From NCBI RefSeq assembly GCF_037176765.1, contig NC_090025.1, positions 19,838,545-19,902,544 on the forward strand: a stretch of DNA of 64,000 nt, given 5' to 3'. This DNA comes from Anolis sagrei (Eukaryota; Chordata; Lepidosauria; Squamata; Anolidae). A program made the translations under genes and the position numbers. Below are positions 33,901-43,974 of the stretch, one piece after another. Positions within the stretch are counted from its first letter, which is position 1. Each line of letters opens with the position of its first letter. A model generated the notes under the pieces. The model made no database searches. It saw only the letters and a list, made by a program, of their open reading frames with translations, and was not told the DNA's origin.

Positions 33901-36900
33901 CCACTGATCCTGGTGAATATTAAATATGCTATCCTGTCTTTCACCTCATGCAGCAAAACATCTCAAAACAGCCCTGTTTGCCAGAGTCAGTAGTTCTATT
34001 GTTATTAGCAAGGGCTGATATTCAATATTATAGTTATGGATCTTGAGTAATAAATGTGCAACTGGTCTGTATTCAGTAGGACTATATACAGTCTGATTGT
34101 AAAACTTATATAATTTCCACCTCAGCCCACCTTAAGACCCAGTAGTCGGATCACAAGGAAGAAGACGTTTCCAAACCCCTCCTGCCAGCCACTGAGGCTG
34201 CAATAGTTAGAAGGAGGACTCCTTGGCATATAGTCTTGCACACTGATGGGAAGGGGGTAGAAACATCCTCATCCTTGCATCTCAATCAGAAGCCAAATGG
34301 GTCTCCTTTGCTCTGTCTAGTGACTGACTCTTAAGATGGACTGGAGGTGCCGGGTATTCTAAGTGACCTTACCAAGTGTCAGACATAGGATATTGGTAGA
34401 TTTTTAATGCTAGGCAGATTGACTTTCCTCTAGTTACCTCTTTGGCTGGAGGTAGAGAGTAGTGCAATGGCTGGAATTCTACAACATGAGCACCAGTGAG
34501 ACTTATAACAAAGGGTGCTTCCAGATGTGTTTAAGAGTTTATGTCCCCACACTTCCCCCCAAAACCCATGCTTTCCAAAGGAGTGGGTTCTAGATGCCCT
34601 CCTAGAACCTTCAAAGAGGGCACTCAGACATCCAAAAAAACCCCCAGATTAAACCCTTAAAATTAAAAACATCTCACCTGGCCATCATTAAAGTACTTCT
34701 GGAGTCCCCCGGTGCATAATTTCTATGAGGAGCAATTTTCTTCCTCCCCCCACCTTTCCCCAGTATATCATTTCTATGTGCCAGGAGGAATCCAGAAGTA
34801 CTTTAATGCCTGTTGTTTTAATTTTAAAGGGGTTATTTTGGGGGTTTTGGAGAGGGGGGCTGGTGCCCTCTTAGTTTTCTGGGTTCATGGAGCCCTTAAA
34901 ATCCGAGAGGGTATGTAGATTGGGCCCAGGGATCATGTGATGTGGCCCCCAGGCCCAACCTACACTGGGCCCACACTTTGAAAGACCTTGATCTTACAAA
35001 AAATCTGGGTCTTACCAGATACCTAATTAATTCAGGACAAGCCAGGGTTTTTCTGCTTTGTCTCAAACTAATTGGCTTTTCATTTGGACACCTCCGGTAA
35101 AAGCCCAACAGGTCCCACATTTTGGGCTCTGTCTGGATGGACCCAAAGTTTTTCAGGACACATATTCTTGTACATTGCTCCACTCAGCCATGCCATCCTC
35201 TTTTCTTTCCCATTTTGTTTTTGCTTCTTCCTCCCACCACCCTGGATTTTGTGCCTAATGAGTATGCTCAGTCTTCACCTGGCTATTTTTGGGACCTCCC
35301 CTCTTTGACCCCCTCCTTTTAATCTCTACCTTCTAATTTTGCATCTCTTTATAGATTGCGTCAAGTACAGGTCAAAACAGAGAGCATGTTGGCACAAAGA
35401 ACTATGGGAACATTTATGAAACTGAAAATCTGGAAAGGAACCATGTAAATACCAATTGCATCACAAGAGGAGACAGCATTGTTGGCCTTGAAGACTGTAA
35501 ACCAGCAGAACCTTTCTCCAATGCCAATATAACCAACAGAGCTGCTCATTCCTTGAATTCTATTAGAAATGGGTTTGATGAAGCTGAGACTAACCCTAGT
35601 AATGCAAGACCAAGAGGAAGTAAAGAAGACTTACCTGCTGAAGCAAGTATTGGTGGAAGGGAAACTGTGAATGGCAGCATAGAAAATAGGGATTTTAGTA
35701 TTAGTGGCAGTGAATTGAATACCAACAATACAGCTCAGGAAGAAAATTATGGACTTGTTCAAAACAATGTGAGCAAACATGAAGAAAATGCCATCATTAA
35801 CCCAATTGAGGAGGGATATATTGATGTTGCAGGACATCAGAACAGTAGAGTTCAGAGTCTAAACAGCACAGATGGATATCAGCATATAAGTACAGGGCTT
35901 CATAATATCCTTGAGGGAAAATCAGTTCAAGAAGAAAGTATAAACTGGACAGACATCATTGAAGATGCCAGTGGTAATGGTGGAAACACAGATGAAGAAG
36001 GTTCTGGTGATGACTGGGGAACTGGACAATCAGAAGGAACAGTGGTTCTTGGAGAAAACGAGAGTGAAAAACATAGTAATGGGAGCAGTGGTCCAACTTG
36101 TGATAACATTCCAAATGCGGGAAGAGAGGGCAATAGAGGCGACACAAATAATTCTCGCAATGCCCAAGATGATGAAAACATGAGCACAGGAAATGCAAAG
36201 CTATGCCTTGAAAAGAAAAGGGATGAGGTAGGCATGCAATTCATATTGTGTATGGTGGGGAAGTACTGCTCGTTTGAATATCTCTTTGATAGGGAGCCCT
36301 TGGTGGTACAATGGGTTAAATCATTGAGCTGCTGAGCTTGTTGATCGAAAGGTCGCAGGTTCGAATCCGGGGAGTGGCATGAGCTTACGCTGTCAGGCCC
36401 AGCTTCTGCCAACCTATCAGTTTGAAAACATGCTAATGTGAGTAGATCAATAGGTACTGCTCTAGCGGGAAAGTAACGTCACTCCATGGAGACATGCTGG
36501 CCACATGACCTTGGAAGTGTCTACAGACAACGATGGGTCTTTGGCTTAGAAATGGAGATGAGCACCAACCCCCAGAGTCATACACAACTAGGTTGTCAGG
36601 GGACAACCTTTACCTTGATATTTCTCTCAGCATATATTTCTGCAGTTCAAGGGTGAGAAAGTCATGCACAGTTCTTTGGTGTTCTTATGTTAGTCTCTGT
36701 TGTCTGTAGCCAAAGGAGAGTAATGCACTTATTTATTCCTAAAACAACTCTTATCACCTGTTCCACCTTTTACAATTACTTGAAGCTAGCAAAGAGTCTC
36801 GTTCAGCAAGTATGTTGCTTAAAACCATCTTGTGAAACTTTTAAAATTAGAAGATCCCATCTGATCTTGCAACCTAAGCAGGGTCCAACCTGGTTATTTA

Positions 36901-39702
36901 TTTACTATATTTATATTCCGCCATTCTCATGCCCGAGGGGGACTCAAAGTGGCTTACAGATAGGCAACAATTCAATGCCTTAGCAATGTACAATTAAAAT
37001 GAACATTTGAATTACATTAAGATCAAAATTGAAATACATTAAAACATTTTAAAAACATTACAATCACTATAACACCATGCTATCTGCAATAATAATTCGG
37101 GTAATTCCGGTAGTCATTGCACATAATTCCAATCCGTCTATTGCACTATGGTTCTTCTCTGAAGGCTTGATCCCAGAACCATGTTTTCACTCTCTTTCTG
37201 AAGGTCAGGAGGGAGGGAGCTGATCTAACATCACTGGGGAGGGAGTTCCATAGCTGAGGGGCCACCAGAGAAGACCCTGTCTCTCGTTCCCACCGGTCGC
37301 ACCTGTGAACGAGGAGGGACTGAGAGCAGGGCCTCCCCAGACAATCTTAATCTCCAAGATGGTTCATAGGGGGAAATATGATCAGACAGTAAGCTGGGCT
37401 GAAACCATTTATAAGCTAAAGCCAGCACTTTGAATTGTGCTTAGTAGCAGGCTGGCAGCCAGGGGAGCTGATGTAACAGGGGGTAGCATGCTCCCTGTAT
37501 GCTGCTCCAGTGAGCAAACTGGCTGCCACCCATTGGACCATTTGGAGCTTCTGAATGGTCTTCAAAGGCAACTCCATGTAGACCATGTTGCAGTTGTCTA
37601 TTTGAGATGTAACCAGAGCATGGACCTATACTTTGATGGGAGATTACTATTTAGATGGGAGATTATCAAGGCATATCAGATGCTGTGGGCTATATTTCAG
37701 AGAAAGGCAATAGCAAAGCTACTTCTGAGTACTCTAAGCTGAGGAAAATTCTATGAAATTCTTGGAGTCAAGATAGGTTGGGAAGCAACTTGAAGGCATG
37801 TACACATACACTGCTATTATTATCATGACTGAAGGCACTCAGTGTGCTTGCTGAAGGCCAGCTTGAACAGATGAAAAGATACCATGTTGAATGCGGTGCA
37901 GTGCCTTACTCCAAACCCATTGTCATAGCCCATCACTTTAATTCTCCCAATTATTTATTAGCAGGAGAAAAGGCCACAGGGGAATGTGACTTTTAAATGC
38001 TTTTTTCTGACAAATTCATAGATGCTTCTAACCACCTATTGCTTCCCTTGCACTGATAATTTTTGTCTTTCCTTTGATTCTGCAGGACCTGGAAAGTAAC
38101 ACTACAGTTGTAAATAATGACACTGTGGGTAGTGGCAATGTGGATGAAACTGGAAATGAAACAATCCCTGACAACAGAATGCCCACAGAGGGGTTTAAAA
38201 ATATGACCAGCTCTGAAGAAGCCAGCAGGCAGAGAACTGAAGTCAGGGGAGACCAAGCAAACAGCAGTGGCTCTAAAGATACCAGCGAAAGTGAGAGCAA
38301 CTCTGTTTATAGTGTGAGTGATGAGCTCATGCAAGGGGATGAACCCAATGAAAGCCAAGACTCTGAGGACAGCGGCCAGCAAGATCCCTCTGCTGATGCA
38401 AGCAATGAGGAAGACTCAGAAGACACATCTCAGGGAGAGGGGAACCAAAGTACTGAAGAGAATGAGAGTGAGATGTTTGAGAGCGATGGGCAAGACAGTA
38501 ACAGTCAACCAGAGAGTGGCGAGGATGGCAGTGAGTCCGGTGGCCAGGCAGTTAGCAGTGAGAGTGGCAGCCAGACAGACAGCAGCCGAGGTCAACCAGA
38601 AAGCAGTAGTGAGAGTGACAGTGATTCCAAGAGCGGCAGTGAGAGTGGCAGTGATTCCGAGAATAGCAGTGAGAGTGACAGTGATTCCAAGAGTAGCAGT
38701 GAGAGTGACAGTGATTCTGAGAGTAGTAGTGACAGTGACAGTGATTCCAAGAGTAGCAGTGAGAGTGACAACGATTCAGAGAGCAGCAGTGAAAGTGACA
38801 GTGATTCCAAGAGTAGCAGTGAGAGTGAGAGTGATTCTGAGAGTAGCAGTGAGAGTGACACTGATTCTGAAAGTAGCAGTGAGAGTGACAGTGATTCCAA
38901 GAGTAGCAGTGAGAGTGACAGTGATTCTGAGAGCAGCAGTGAGAGTGATAGTGATTCTGAGAGCAGCAGTGAGAGTGACAGTGATTCCAAGAGTAGCAGT
39001 GAGAGTGACAGTGATTCTGAGAGCAGCAGTGAGAGTGACAGTGATTCTGAGAGTAGCAGTGAGAGTGACAGTGATTCTGAGAGCAGCAGTGAGAGTGACA
39101 GTGATTCTGAGAACAGCAGTGAGAGTGACAGTGATTCCAAGAGCAGCAGTGAGAGCGACAATGATTCCGAGAGCAGCAGTGAGAGTGAAAACAGCAGCAG
39201 CAGTGAGAGTGATGGGAAATCTGAGAGTAGTAGTAGTGAAAGCGAAAGCAGCAGTAGTGAAAGCAGCAGCAGTGAAAGCAGCAGCAGTGAGAGTGAAAGC
39301 AGCAGTAGTGAGAGTGAAAGCAATTCTGATAGCAGCAGCGAAAGCGATAGCAGCAGCAGTAGCGAAAGTGACAGTGAATCAGACAGCAGCAGCGAAAGTG
39401 AATCTGAGAAGAGCAGTGAAAGCAACACCAGAGAAAATGATAGTCAAGCTGGTAGCAGTGAAAATGAGACCAATTCAGAGACTGAAAGTGAGGGGGAAGA
39501 CGAGCCCTCAAGCAACGAGAGTGAAAACAGTTCAGCAGATCAATCCAATGATACTGTTAGCAACAGTGCTGCAGATGCCAGTGATGATGAATCCACAGGA
39601 AGCGAGGCAAGTGACAGCAGGGCTCAGCCTGAAGCCATAGACAGTGAAAGTGATTCCATAAGTAAAGGCAGTGAGAGCAATGACTTGACCAGTGATGACT
39701 AA
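30922..39702 (+). CDS. DSPP: Dentin sialophosphoprotein, complete gene (4 coding exons)
   Basis: Joined exons 30922-30981, 32040-32087, 35355-36227 and 38086-39702 give 865 codons; all introns are phase 0 with GT-AG ends. In mammals DSPP is secreted by odontoblasts and cut into dentin sialoprotein (DSP) and the acidic phosphophoryn (DPP), which bind collagen and calcium and nucleate dentin mineral. Here residues 1-20 are a signal peptide, residues 37-327 a DSP-like region rich in Asn, Gly and Glu, and a G-N-G...D-E-E-G-S-G-D-D block matches mammalian DSP. M-Q-G-D at residues 409-412 is the BMP1/tolloid cleavage site. The rest is Ser-Asp-Glu rich with about nineteen 10-residue repeats. Oddities: three RGD motifs, all before the cleavage site (residues 74, 297, 381), four Cys in exon 4, and a repeat type unlike the mammalian Asp-Ser-Ser. 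DMP1 follows on the same strand, as in mammals. Confidence 0.94.
31231..31490 (-). mobile_element. tRNA-derived squamate SINE (second family)
   Basis: Same family as 4812-5092, in reverse orientation. It is flanked by TATACAGATG on both sides (about 31221-31230 and 31494-31503). In DSPP intron 2. Confidence 0.85.
31725..31830 (+). repeat. Unclassified interspersed repeat
   Basis: Second copy of the block at 9545-9690: 'cactggcctacacacattttggtgcctccaatg', 'ttccaaaaatggcacc', 'tatcagctctag'. In DSPP intron 2. Confidence 0.55.
32040..32087 (+). CDS. DSPP: DSPP exon 3 (16 codons)
   Basis: The acceptor is AATTTACAAG and the donor GAG|GTAAGT, phase 0 on both sides. It encodes [16 protein letters not shown]. 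The length equals exon 3 of DMP1 in this window (48 nt). A second acceptor, GCAG ending at 32048, would drop exactly three codons and keep the frame, so two isoforms are possible. Confidence 0.85.
32370..32602. mobile_element. Tigger-like DNA transposon fragment
   Basis: The right end reads on the minus strand CAGTAGAGTC...TTATCCAAC and is followed by TA. The body contains 'ggataaacaagactctactg', 'aataggcttttccttaattcctcc' and a repeated 'atgttttggtgct(a/t)aatt'. This is a widespread TcMar-type family in amniotes. In DSPP intron 3. Confidence 0.6.
32610..34505. other. DSPP intron 3 interior, nothing identified
   Basis: Unique-looking intron sequence. A 129-codon minus-strand open frame at 33155-33544 has no family resemblance that I can see. 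No SINE or LINE ends were recognised. Confidence 0.4.
34510..34925. repeat. Long inverted-repeat (foldback) element
   Basis: 'attaaagtacttctgga' near 34688 pairs with 'tccagaagtactttaat' near 34791. Pairing continues outward ('aacccttaaaattaaaa' with 'ttttaattttaaaggggtt') and inward ('ataatttctat' with 'atcatttctat'). This is a non-coding foldback or MITE of unknown family in DSPP intron 3. Confidence 0.65.
35355..36227 (+). CDS. DSPP: DSPP exon 4: DSP-like region
   Basis: The acceptor is CTCTTTATAG and the donor GATGAG|GTAGGC, phase 0 at both ends, 291 codons (residues 37-327). It is rich in Asn, Gly, Ser and Glu, with many N-x-S/T sites. It contains T-R-G-D-S at 35463-35477 and N-R-G-D-T at 36132-36146, and four Cys codons (N-C, D-C, T-C, L-C). 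The block G-N-G...T-D-E-E-G-S-G-D-D near 35970-36015 matches mammalian DSP. The open frame runs past the donor into a SINE, but that part is intron. Confidence 0.92.
36293..36619 (+). mobile_element. Sauria SINE
   Basis: tRNA-like head with a clear B box ('ggttcgaatcc' at about 36359), conserved body and Bov-B-like tail. It is inserted only 65 bp after the DSPP exon 4 donor, in intron 4. Confidence 0.88.
36895..37640 (-). repeat. L2-type LINE, 3' part
   Basis: The minus strand ends with the conserved tail ('cactttgagtccccctcgg' region near 36935-36960) and carries 3' ORF remnants upstream ('agctggctgccacccattggacc' region, complement of RT C-terminal codons, and 'agaccatgttgcagttgtct'). Frames are broken. 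In DSPP intron 4. Confidence 0.7.
38086..39702 (+). CDS. DSPP: DSPP exon 5: cleavage site and phosphophoryn-like acidic region
   Basis: The acceptor GATTCTGCAG ends at 38085; the exon has 538 codons plus TAA at 39700-39702. V-R-G-D-Q lies at 38242-38256 and M-Q-G-D-E-P at 38329-38346. From about 38600 the sequence is almost only Ser, Asp, Glu and Lys. About nineteen 30-base units of [11 protein letters not shown] type run from about 38610 to 39190, then shorter S-S-S-E and E-S-D mixtures. Every unit keeps S-x-E sites for the secretory kinase FAM20C. The minisatellite creates long open frames in the other five frames, which are shadows. Confidence 0.95.
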   Translation, partial: DLESNTTVVNNDTVGSGNVDETGNETIPDNRMPTEGFKNMTSSEEASRQRTEVRGDQANSSGSKDTSESESNSVYSVSDELMQGDEPNESQDSEDSGQQDPSADASNEEDSEDTSQGEGNQSTEENESEMFESDGQDSNSQPESGEDGSESGGQAVSSESGSQTDSSRGQPESSSESDSDSKSGSESGSDSENSSESDSDSKSSSESDSDSESSSDSDSDSKSSSESDNDSESSSESDSDSKSSSESESDSESSSESDTDSESSSESDSDSKSSSESDSDSESSSESDSDSESSSESDSDSKSSSESDSDSESSSESDSDSESSSESDSDSESSSESDSDSENSSESDSDSKSSSESDNDSESSSESENSSSSESDGKSESSSSESESSSSESSSSESSSSESESSSSESESNSDSSSESDSSSSSESDSESDSSSESESEKSSESNTRENDSQAGSSENETNSETESEGEDEPSSNESENSSADQSNDTVSNSAADASDDESTGSEASDSRAQPEAIDSESDSISKGSESNDLTSDD

Positions 39703-40215
39703 CCTAAAGGGAAGGAAGACCAAACGAATCCACCTTGCAGCAATGATGGCAGAGAATGGATGAACAAGTGAATATACAGGAGCAAAGATAATATTCTTAA
39801 GCACACGACTCCACAAAAATAAGGTCAAACTGGTTTGGGGAAAACATTAGGAGAAAAAGTACAATTGTAGTCCCATTTTGTCCAGAACCATGGAATTTAA
39901 TACATAAATAAAACATATGAGCATTCACATTTTCAAGTACTATAATTTATTTTAGCATTAAATTAACTTATTTTTTTTGCACAATAGATACTTGATTGTC
40001 ACATAACTCCAATTTTAATATATAATCTCGTGCATCAAATATCAATGTGGTTTGATGGCTTGCATGTGTGAATGAGCCACTGTGAAACGCCTGGTAAAAC
40101 CGCATTCCTCTGTCTTCTTTGCATCCTTCTTTAACATTGTGGTCCCAACATTATACTCATAAAAATCAATGTGCCCCATGTGTAAATTGTAAAATAAATT
40201 ATTATTTTTTCATTT
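39703..40215 (+). terminator. DSPP: DSPP 3' UTR and poly(A) signals
   Basis: AATAAA occurs at 39907-39912 and 40193-40198. The second is followed by a T-rich stretch, as expected for a cleavage site, so the transcript probably ends near 40215. A Tigger-like transposon starts about 85 bp later. Confidence 0.6.
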
Positions 40216-40363
40216 TGTCATATGGTTTTTTTTCCCTTTAAAAAAGAAGTCCATTTGGTTTCTACTCTGTCTTGAAAATAAAACAAAAGATTTGAAACAG
40301 GCTGAGTATTTCTTATCCAAAATGCTTATGATGAGAGGCGGTTTGGAAATCAGATTTTCTTTG

Positions 40364-40515
40364 GATAATGGCTTTCCATGCAGCCATGCCGGTCACATGA
40401 CCTTGGAGGCATCTATGGACAATGCAGCTCTTTGGCTTAGAAATGGACATGAGCATCACTCCCTAGAGTCAGACACGACTAGACTTAATGTCAAGGGGAA
40501 ATCTTTACCTTTACC
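40364..40515 (+). mobile_element. Sauria SINE, 5' truncated
   Basis: Only the last 150 bp are present, from 'taatggctttccatgcag' to the Bov-B-like tail 'cttaatgtcaaggggaaatctttacc'. TTTGGA flanks both sides within the Tigger-like element. Confidence 0.75.
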
Positions 40516-40530
40516 TTTGGATTTTGGAAT

Positions 40531-41320
40531 CTGTTGTTGTTCATTCGTTCAGTCGTCTCCGACTCTTCGTGACCTCATGGACCAGCCTACGCCAGAGCTC
40601 CCTGTCGGCCGTTACCACCCCCAGCTCCCTCAAGGTCAGTCCAGTCACTTCAAGGATGCCATCCATCCATCTTGCCCTTGGTCGGCCCCTCTTCCTTTTG
40701 CCTTCCACTTTCCCCAGCATAATTGTCTTCTCTAGGCTTTCCTGTCTCCTCATGATGTGGCCAAAGTACTTCAACTTTGTCTCTAGTATCTTTCCCTCCA
40801 GTGAGCAGTCGGGCTTTATTTCCTGGAGGATGGACTGGTTGGATCTTCTCGCAGTCCAAGGGACTCTCAGCACTTTCCTCCAACACCACAGCTCAAAAGC
40901 ATCGATCTTCCTTCGCTCAGCCTTCCCTAAGGTCCAGCTCTCACATCCGTAGGTTACTACAGGGAATACCATGGCTTTGACTAGGCGGATCTTTGTTGCC
41001 AGTCTGATGTCTCTACTCTTCACTATTTTATCGAGACTGGACATTGCTCTCCTCCCAAGAAGTAAGCGTCTTCTGATTTCCTGGCTACAGTCTGCATCTG
41101 CAGTAATCTTTGCACCTAGAAATACAAAGTCTGTCACGGCCTCCACGGTTTCTCCCTCTATTTTCCAGTTGTCAATCATTCTCGTTGCCATAATCTTGGT
41201 TTTTTTGACGTTTAGCTGCAACCCGGCTTTTGCGCTTTCTTCTTTCACCTTGATTAGAAGGCTCCTCAGCTCCTCCTCGCTTTCGGCCATCAGGGTGGTG
41301 TCTATGGAATCTATGTATAC
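40531..41320 (-). mobile_element. Bov-B (RTE) LINE, 5' truncated, ORF still open
   Basis: The minus strand holds an unbroken 249-codon frame (40541-41290) encoding the C-terminal part of Bov-B reverse transcriptase and its tail: L-Q-L-N-V-K-K-T-K-I-M, L-G-A-K-I-T, V-T-Y-G-C-E-S-W-T-L, R-K-V-L-R-V-P-W-T, and K-R-K-R-G-R-P-R-A-R-W-M-D-G. The endonuclease and most of the RT are missing. Bov-B supplies the machinery for Sauria SINEs, and their tails match. Confidence 0.92.
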
Positions 41321-41565
41321 TATAAACTATCTTGGACTTAAGATCCAAGTCTAAACACTAAATTAACATACATTTCATGTGCATCTTTTATAAATAACCT
41401 ACAAGTAAATTTGTACTATATTTTTAAATGTTGTGCATGAATCAAGTTTGTATACACTGAACCATCAGAAAACAAAGGTGAACTCCACCCCAAAATATAG
41501 CCCCAGCACCTTGAATAGCATTTTTAAAGTTTGGAGTACCATCTAGAACAAATTCACCAATCCAG

Positions 41566-42062
41566 CTGTTGGAATTCAACCCTACACTGTCCAAGTCTTT
41601 AGTCCTGAATGAGGAACAAGTTAGTTATAGTTAGCTTAGAATAGGCTGAGGATTTCCCTTCCCCCATGTCTCCTGTATGACAATTGGAATGTATCTGTTT
41701 ATTCTCTCCTTTCTGTGTTTTTGCTTTCATTCTGATTGGTCGTGTAGAATGAATACTTTTCTACTGCAAGCCTTTACTTTGACTTCTACTTTAACAAGTG
41801 GCTCCTGACACGACCAAAAAAAATATCTTGGAATATGCTGTATATTTTGAGCTCTCTCTCTCTGCTTGTGTGTCAGGAGAGATGCAATGGCTGGTGTTTT
41901 CCCCCTCTCTTGAAACCTTAGAAGAGATTGGTGTTAGAGTAGTTCAGACCCAGTTCTTTACCATTAAGTAATATAAATATTATTATTGTAAATAAACCTT
42001 TTGTGATTTTTAAAGACAGGACTCTTCATCGTTGCCTGCCTAAGCTCCAAATTCTTTACAGC
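41566..42062 (+). mobile_element. Possible solo LTR fossil
   Basis: A 500-bp stretch starts TGTTGG and ends TTTACA. It has a TATA-poor promoter-like middle and an AATAAA at about 41992 close to its 3' side, which is the layout of a retrovirus-like long terminal repeat. No internal region or clear flank duplication is seen, so the call is tentative. Confidence 0.35.
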
Positions 42063-42117
42063 CACATCTAATGGCACTTCATGCTCTGCTAGCTGTGAGC
42101 TGATTGCTCAACTAAAG

Positions 42118-42450
42118 GTTTTGCTGTTGTTTATTCATTCATTCACTCTCAACGCTTTGTGACCTCCTGGATCAGTCATGTCAGAGCTCCCTGTCAGCCA
42201 TCGCCACCCCCAGCTCCCTCAGAGTCAAGCCAATCACCTCAAGGATACCATCCATCCATCTTAACCTTGGTCGACCCATCTTCCTTTTTCCTTCCATTTT
42301 CCCCAGCATCATTGTCTTCTCCAAGCTTTCCTGTCTTCTCATGATGTGGCCAAAGTACTTCATCTTGGCCTCTAATAACCTTCCCTCCAGTGAGCAGTCA
42401 GGCATTATTTCCTGGAGTATGGACTGCTTTGATCTTCTTTCGGTTCAAGG
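42118..42450 (-). repeat. Bov-B LINE fragment
   Basis: The minus strand repeats the 3' part of the Bov-B copy at 40531-41320 (C-S-L-E-G-R-L-L-E-A-K-M-K-Y-F-G-H-I-M-R), with a 74-codon open run at 42181-42405. It is more diverged and lacks a clear 5' part. Confidence 0.85.
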
Positions 42451-43254
42451 CACAACTATAGGTATCCTGTTTGTATTTTGGGTGCTCTGCTTTTTAGGGT
42501 AATTTCCCCTAACACCAGCAACATGGGGACCATCACTTATCACTGGTTTTCAGATTTTCTTTAAAAATGAAGACTTGAATTTGGCTTTCATCCTTTTGAA
42601 CTTTGACAGTTTTATAAAGGAGGAAATAAGTATTCAAAATCAGGAATTTATTTTTGTTTTTATTTATTAAATGTGACATTCCTTTCAAAAGCTAACATTT
42701 TGATACAAAGACAATCCTGGATGCTTAGTAGCTCCTCCACTTTTATAGGGTCTAAGGGTGGAGAATCCCTTTGGGAGCAGAAAAAAGCATGAATTAAAAA
42801 ACACATTTTAAACCCGAGAGAACGCCTCTCTAGGAATCTCCAAATCCTAATTTTACAAGTTAACTCTATTGTCAACTTCTGCCAGATGTTTTTACATCTA
42901 AAATGAGATTTCTGCATAGCACCTATTGGTCGGAGCAAGAGGTGGTCTGCAGCTTTGGTCAGAAAGACCATAGCTGATCAAACTTTCAGGCTTCCACCCA
43001 CTTAATGAGCAATGCTTGCTTAAGATAAACGATATATAAGGAAATCTAGGTAAATGCAGCCCCAGTGTGGTTTCTGAAGGCACAGAAAAAATAACCCACC
43101 AAAATCATAAGTCACCAGTACTTTGTTTAAGTAGAGGGTTGAAACTCTGTGGCTAAAACCAGTGAAGGTACAGGTAGTGACTGAAAGCATCGACAGGAAC
43201 TATAACATCCTTGTTACCATGTAAGGAAAGAAATCACCTCCTACTGGGGTTCTC

Positions 43255-43445
43255 TTGTTCCTGTGTGCCTTCAAGTCATTTCCAACTTATGGTTACTCTA
43301 AAATGTCCTATCACTGGGTTTTTGGGACTAGGCTTGTGTGACTAACCTAAGGTCGTCCAGTGTGTTTCCGTGGTCAAATGGGGAATTGAATCCTGATCTC
43401 CAGAGTCATACTCCAACACTAAAACCATAACATCACTCTGGTTCT
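43255..43445 (-). repeat. MIR-like tRNA-derived SINE
   Basis: In reverse: a tRNA-like head (B-box-like region complementary to 'gaattgaatcctgatctccag' at 43383) and a 3' part complementary to 'tgccttcaagtcatttccaacttatggttac'. The same family occurs at 46275-46465 and 58330-58505. Confidence 0.6.
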
Positions 43446-43974
43446 TAAACTTAATCTAAGAAGGAAAAAATCAGCCTCTTTCAGAAACACTCAAAATTTG
43501 GAGTTGAAAGACTATTTCATTGATGGGCAGAACTCCTCCTCCTCCTCCTCTTTCTCCTCTTTTTCTTTTGAGAACAATGTTACTCTTCTCATCTAGTTCA
43601 TTTGTAACATTATTTGTAAACACTTCACTTCACTTAGATATTTAGACAATCCATTCCTCAGCTTTCATGCAGATCACAACATCTTCTCTATTTGCCTCCA
43701 TTTGTATCTATTTCAAGCATGAATTGACCAGTGTACCATTCAACGACTATGTTCATCACTCACATTATATGCCATATGGAATGAATCAGATCATCGGGTG
43801 GGAGGATGACCAAGAAATCTCATCCATTCCTGTGGATACCAGGTTGCCATGTAAACACAGCCACCCAGTCTCTAACTTGTGAACTGGAAAGAGACATAGT
43901 TATTCTTGTGGTATAATCACATGAAGCTTAAAACAGAAGGAAGACAGTGGGACCAACACTGGCCTCTCTTATCA

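Larger units (their letters stand above)
40300..41515 (+). mobile_element. Tigger-like DNA transposon split by a SINE and a Bov-B LINE
   Basis: 'caggctgagtatttcttatccaaaatgctt' (40298-40327) starts a TcMar/Tigger-type element. It resumes briefly at about 40516-40530 ('tttggattttggaat') and then at 41320-41515 ('atccaagtctaaacact', 'tgtatacactgaaccatcagaaaa'). The interruptions are the SINE at 40364-40515 and the Bov-B at 40531-41320. Confidence 0.65.

Noticed and set aside
35058-35322. Overlapping + strand frames just before DSPP exon 4
   Set aside because: They lie upstream of the exon 4 acceptor in a pyrimidine-rich intron end, are in different frames and have no donor that would join them.
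36228-36335. Extension of the DSPP exon 4 open frame to a stop at 36335
   Set aside because: A consensus donor at 36227/36228 and a matching phase-0 acceptor at 38085 end the exon. The extension runs into a Sauria SINE.
36355-36375. tRNA gene suggested by A- and B-box-like sequences
   Set aside because: These are the tRNA-derived heads of SINEs (also at 3290, 13655, 46805 and 62430). They cannot fold into a full cloverleaf with an intact acceptor stem as far as I can see.
38610-39190. Regular direct repeats that could look like a CRISPR array (also 55085-55630)
   Set aside because: The repeats are contiguous with no unique spacers, keep a coding frame and lie in vertebrate exons.
38318-39640. 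440-codon + strand frame and two long minus-strand frames (38552-39511, 38592-39428) inside DSPP exon 5
   Set aside because: They are by-products of the 30-base minisatellite, which keeps all frames open. Their compositions (Arg-Val, Cys-His, Leu-Ser runs) are mirror images of the Ser-Asp-Glu repeat.
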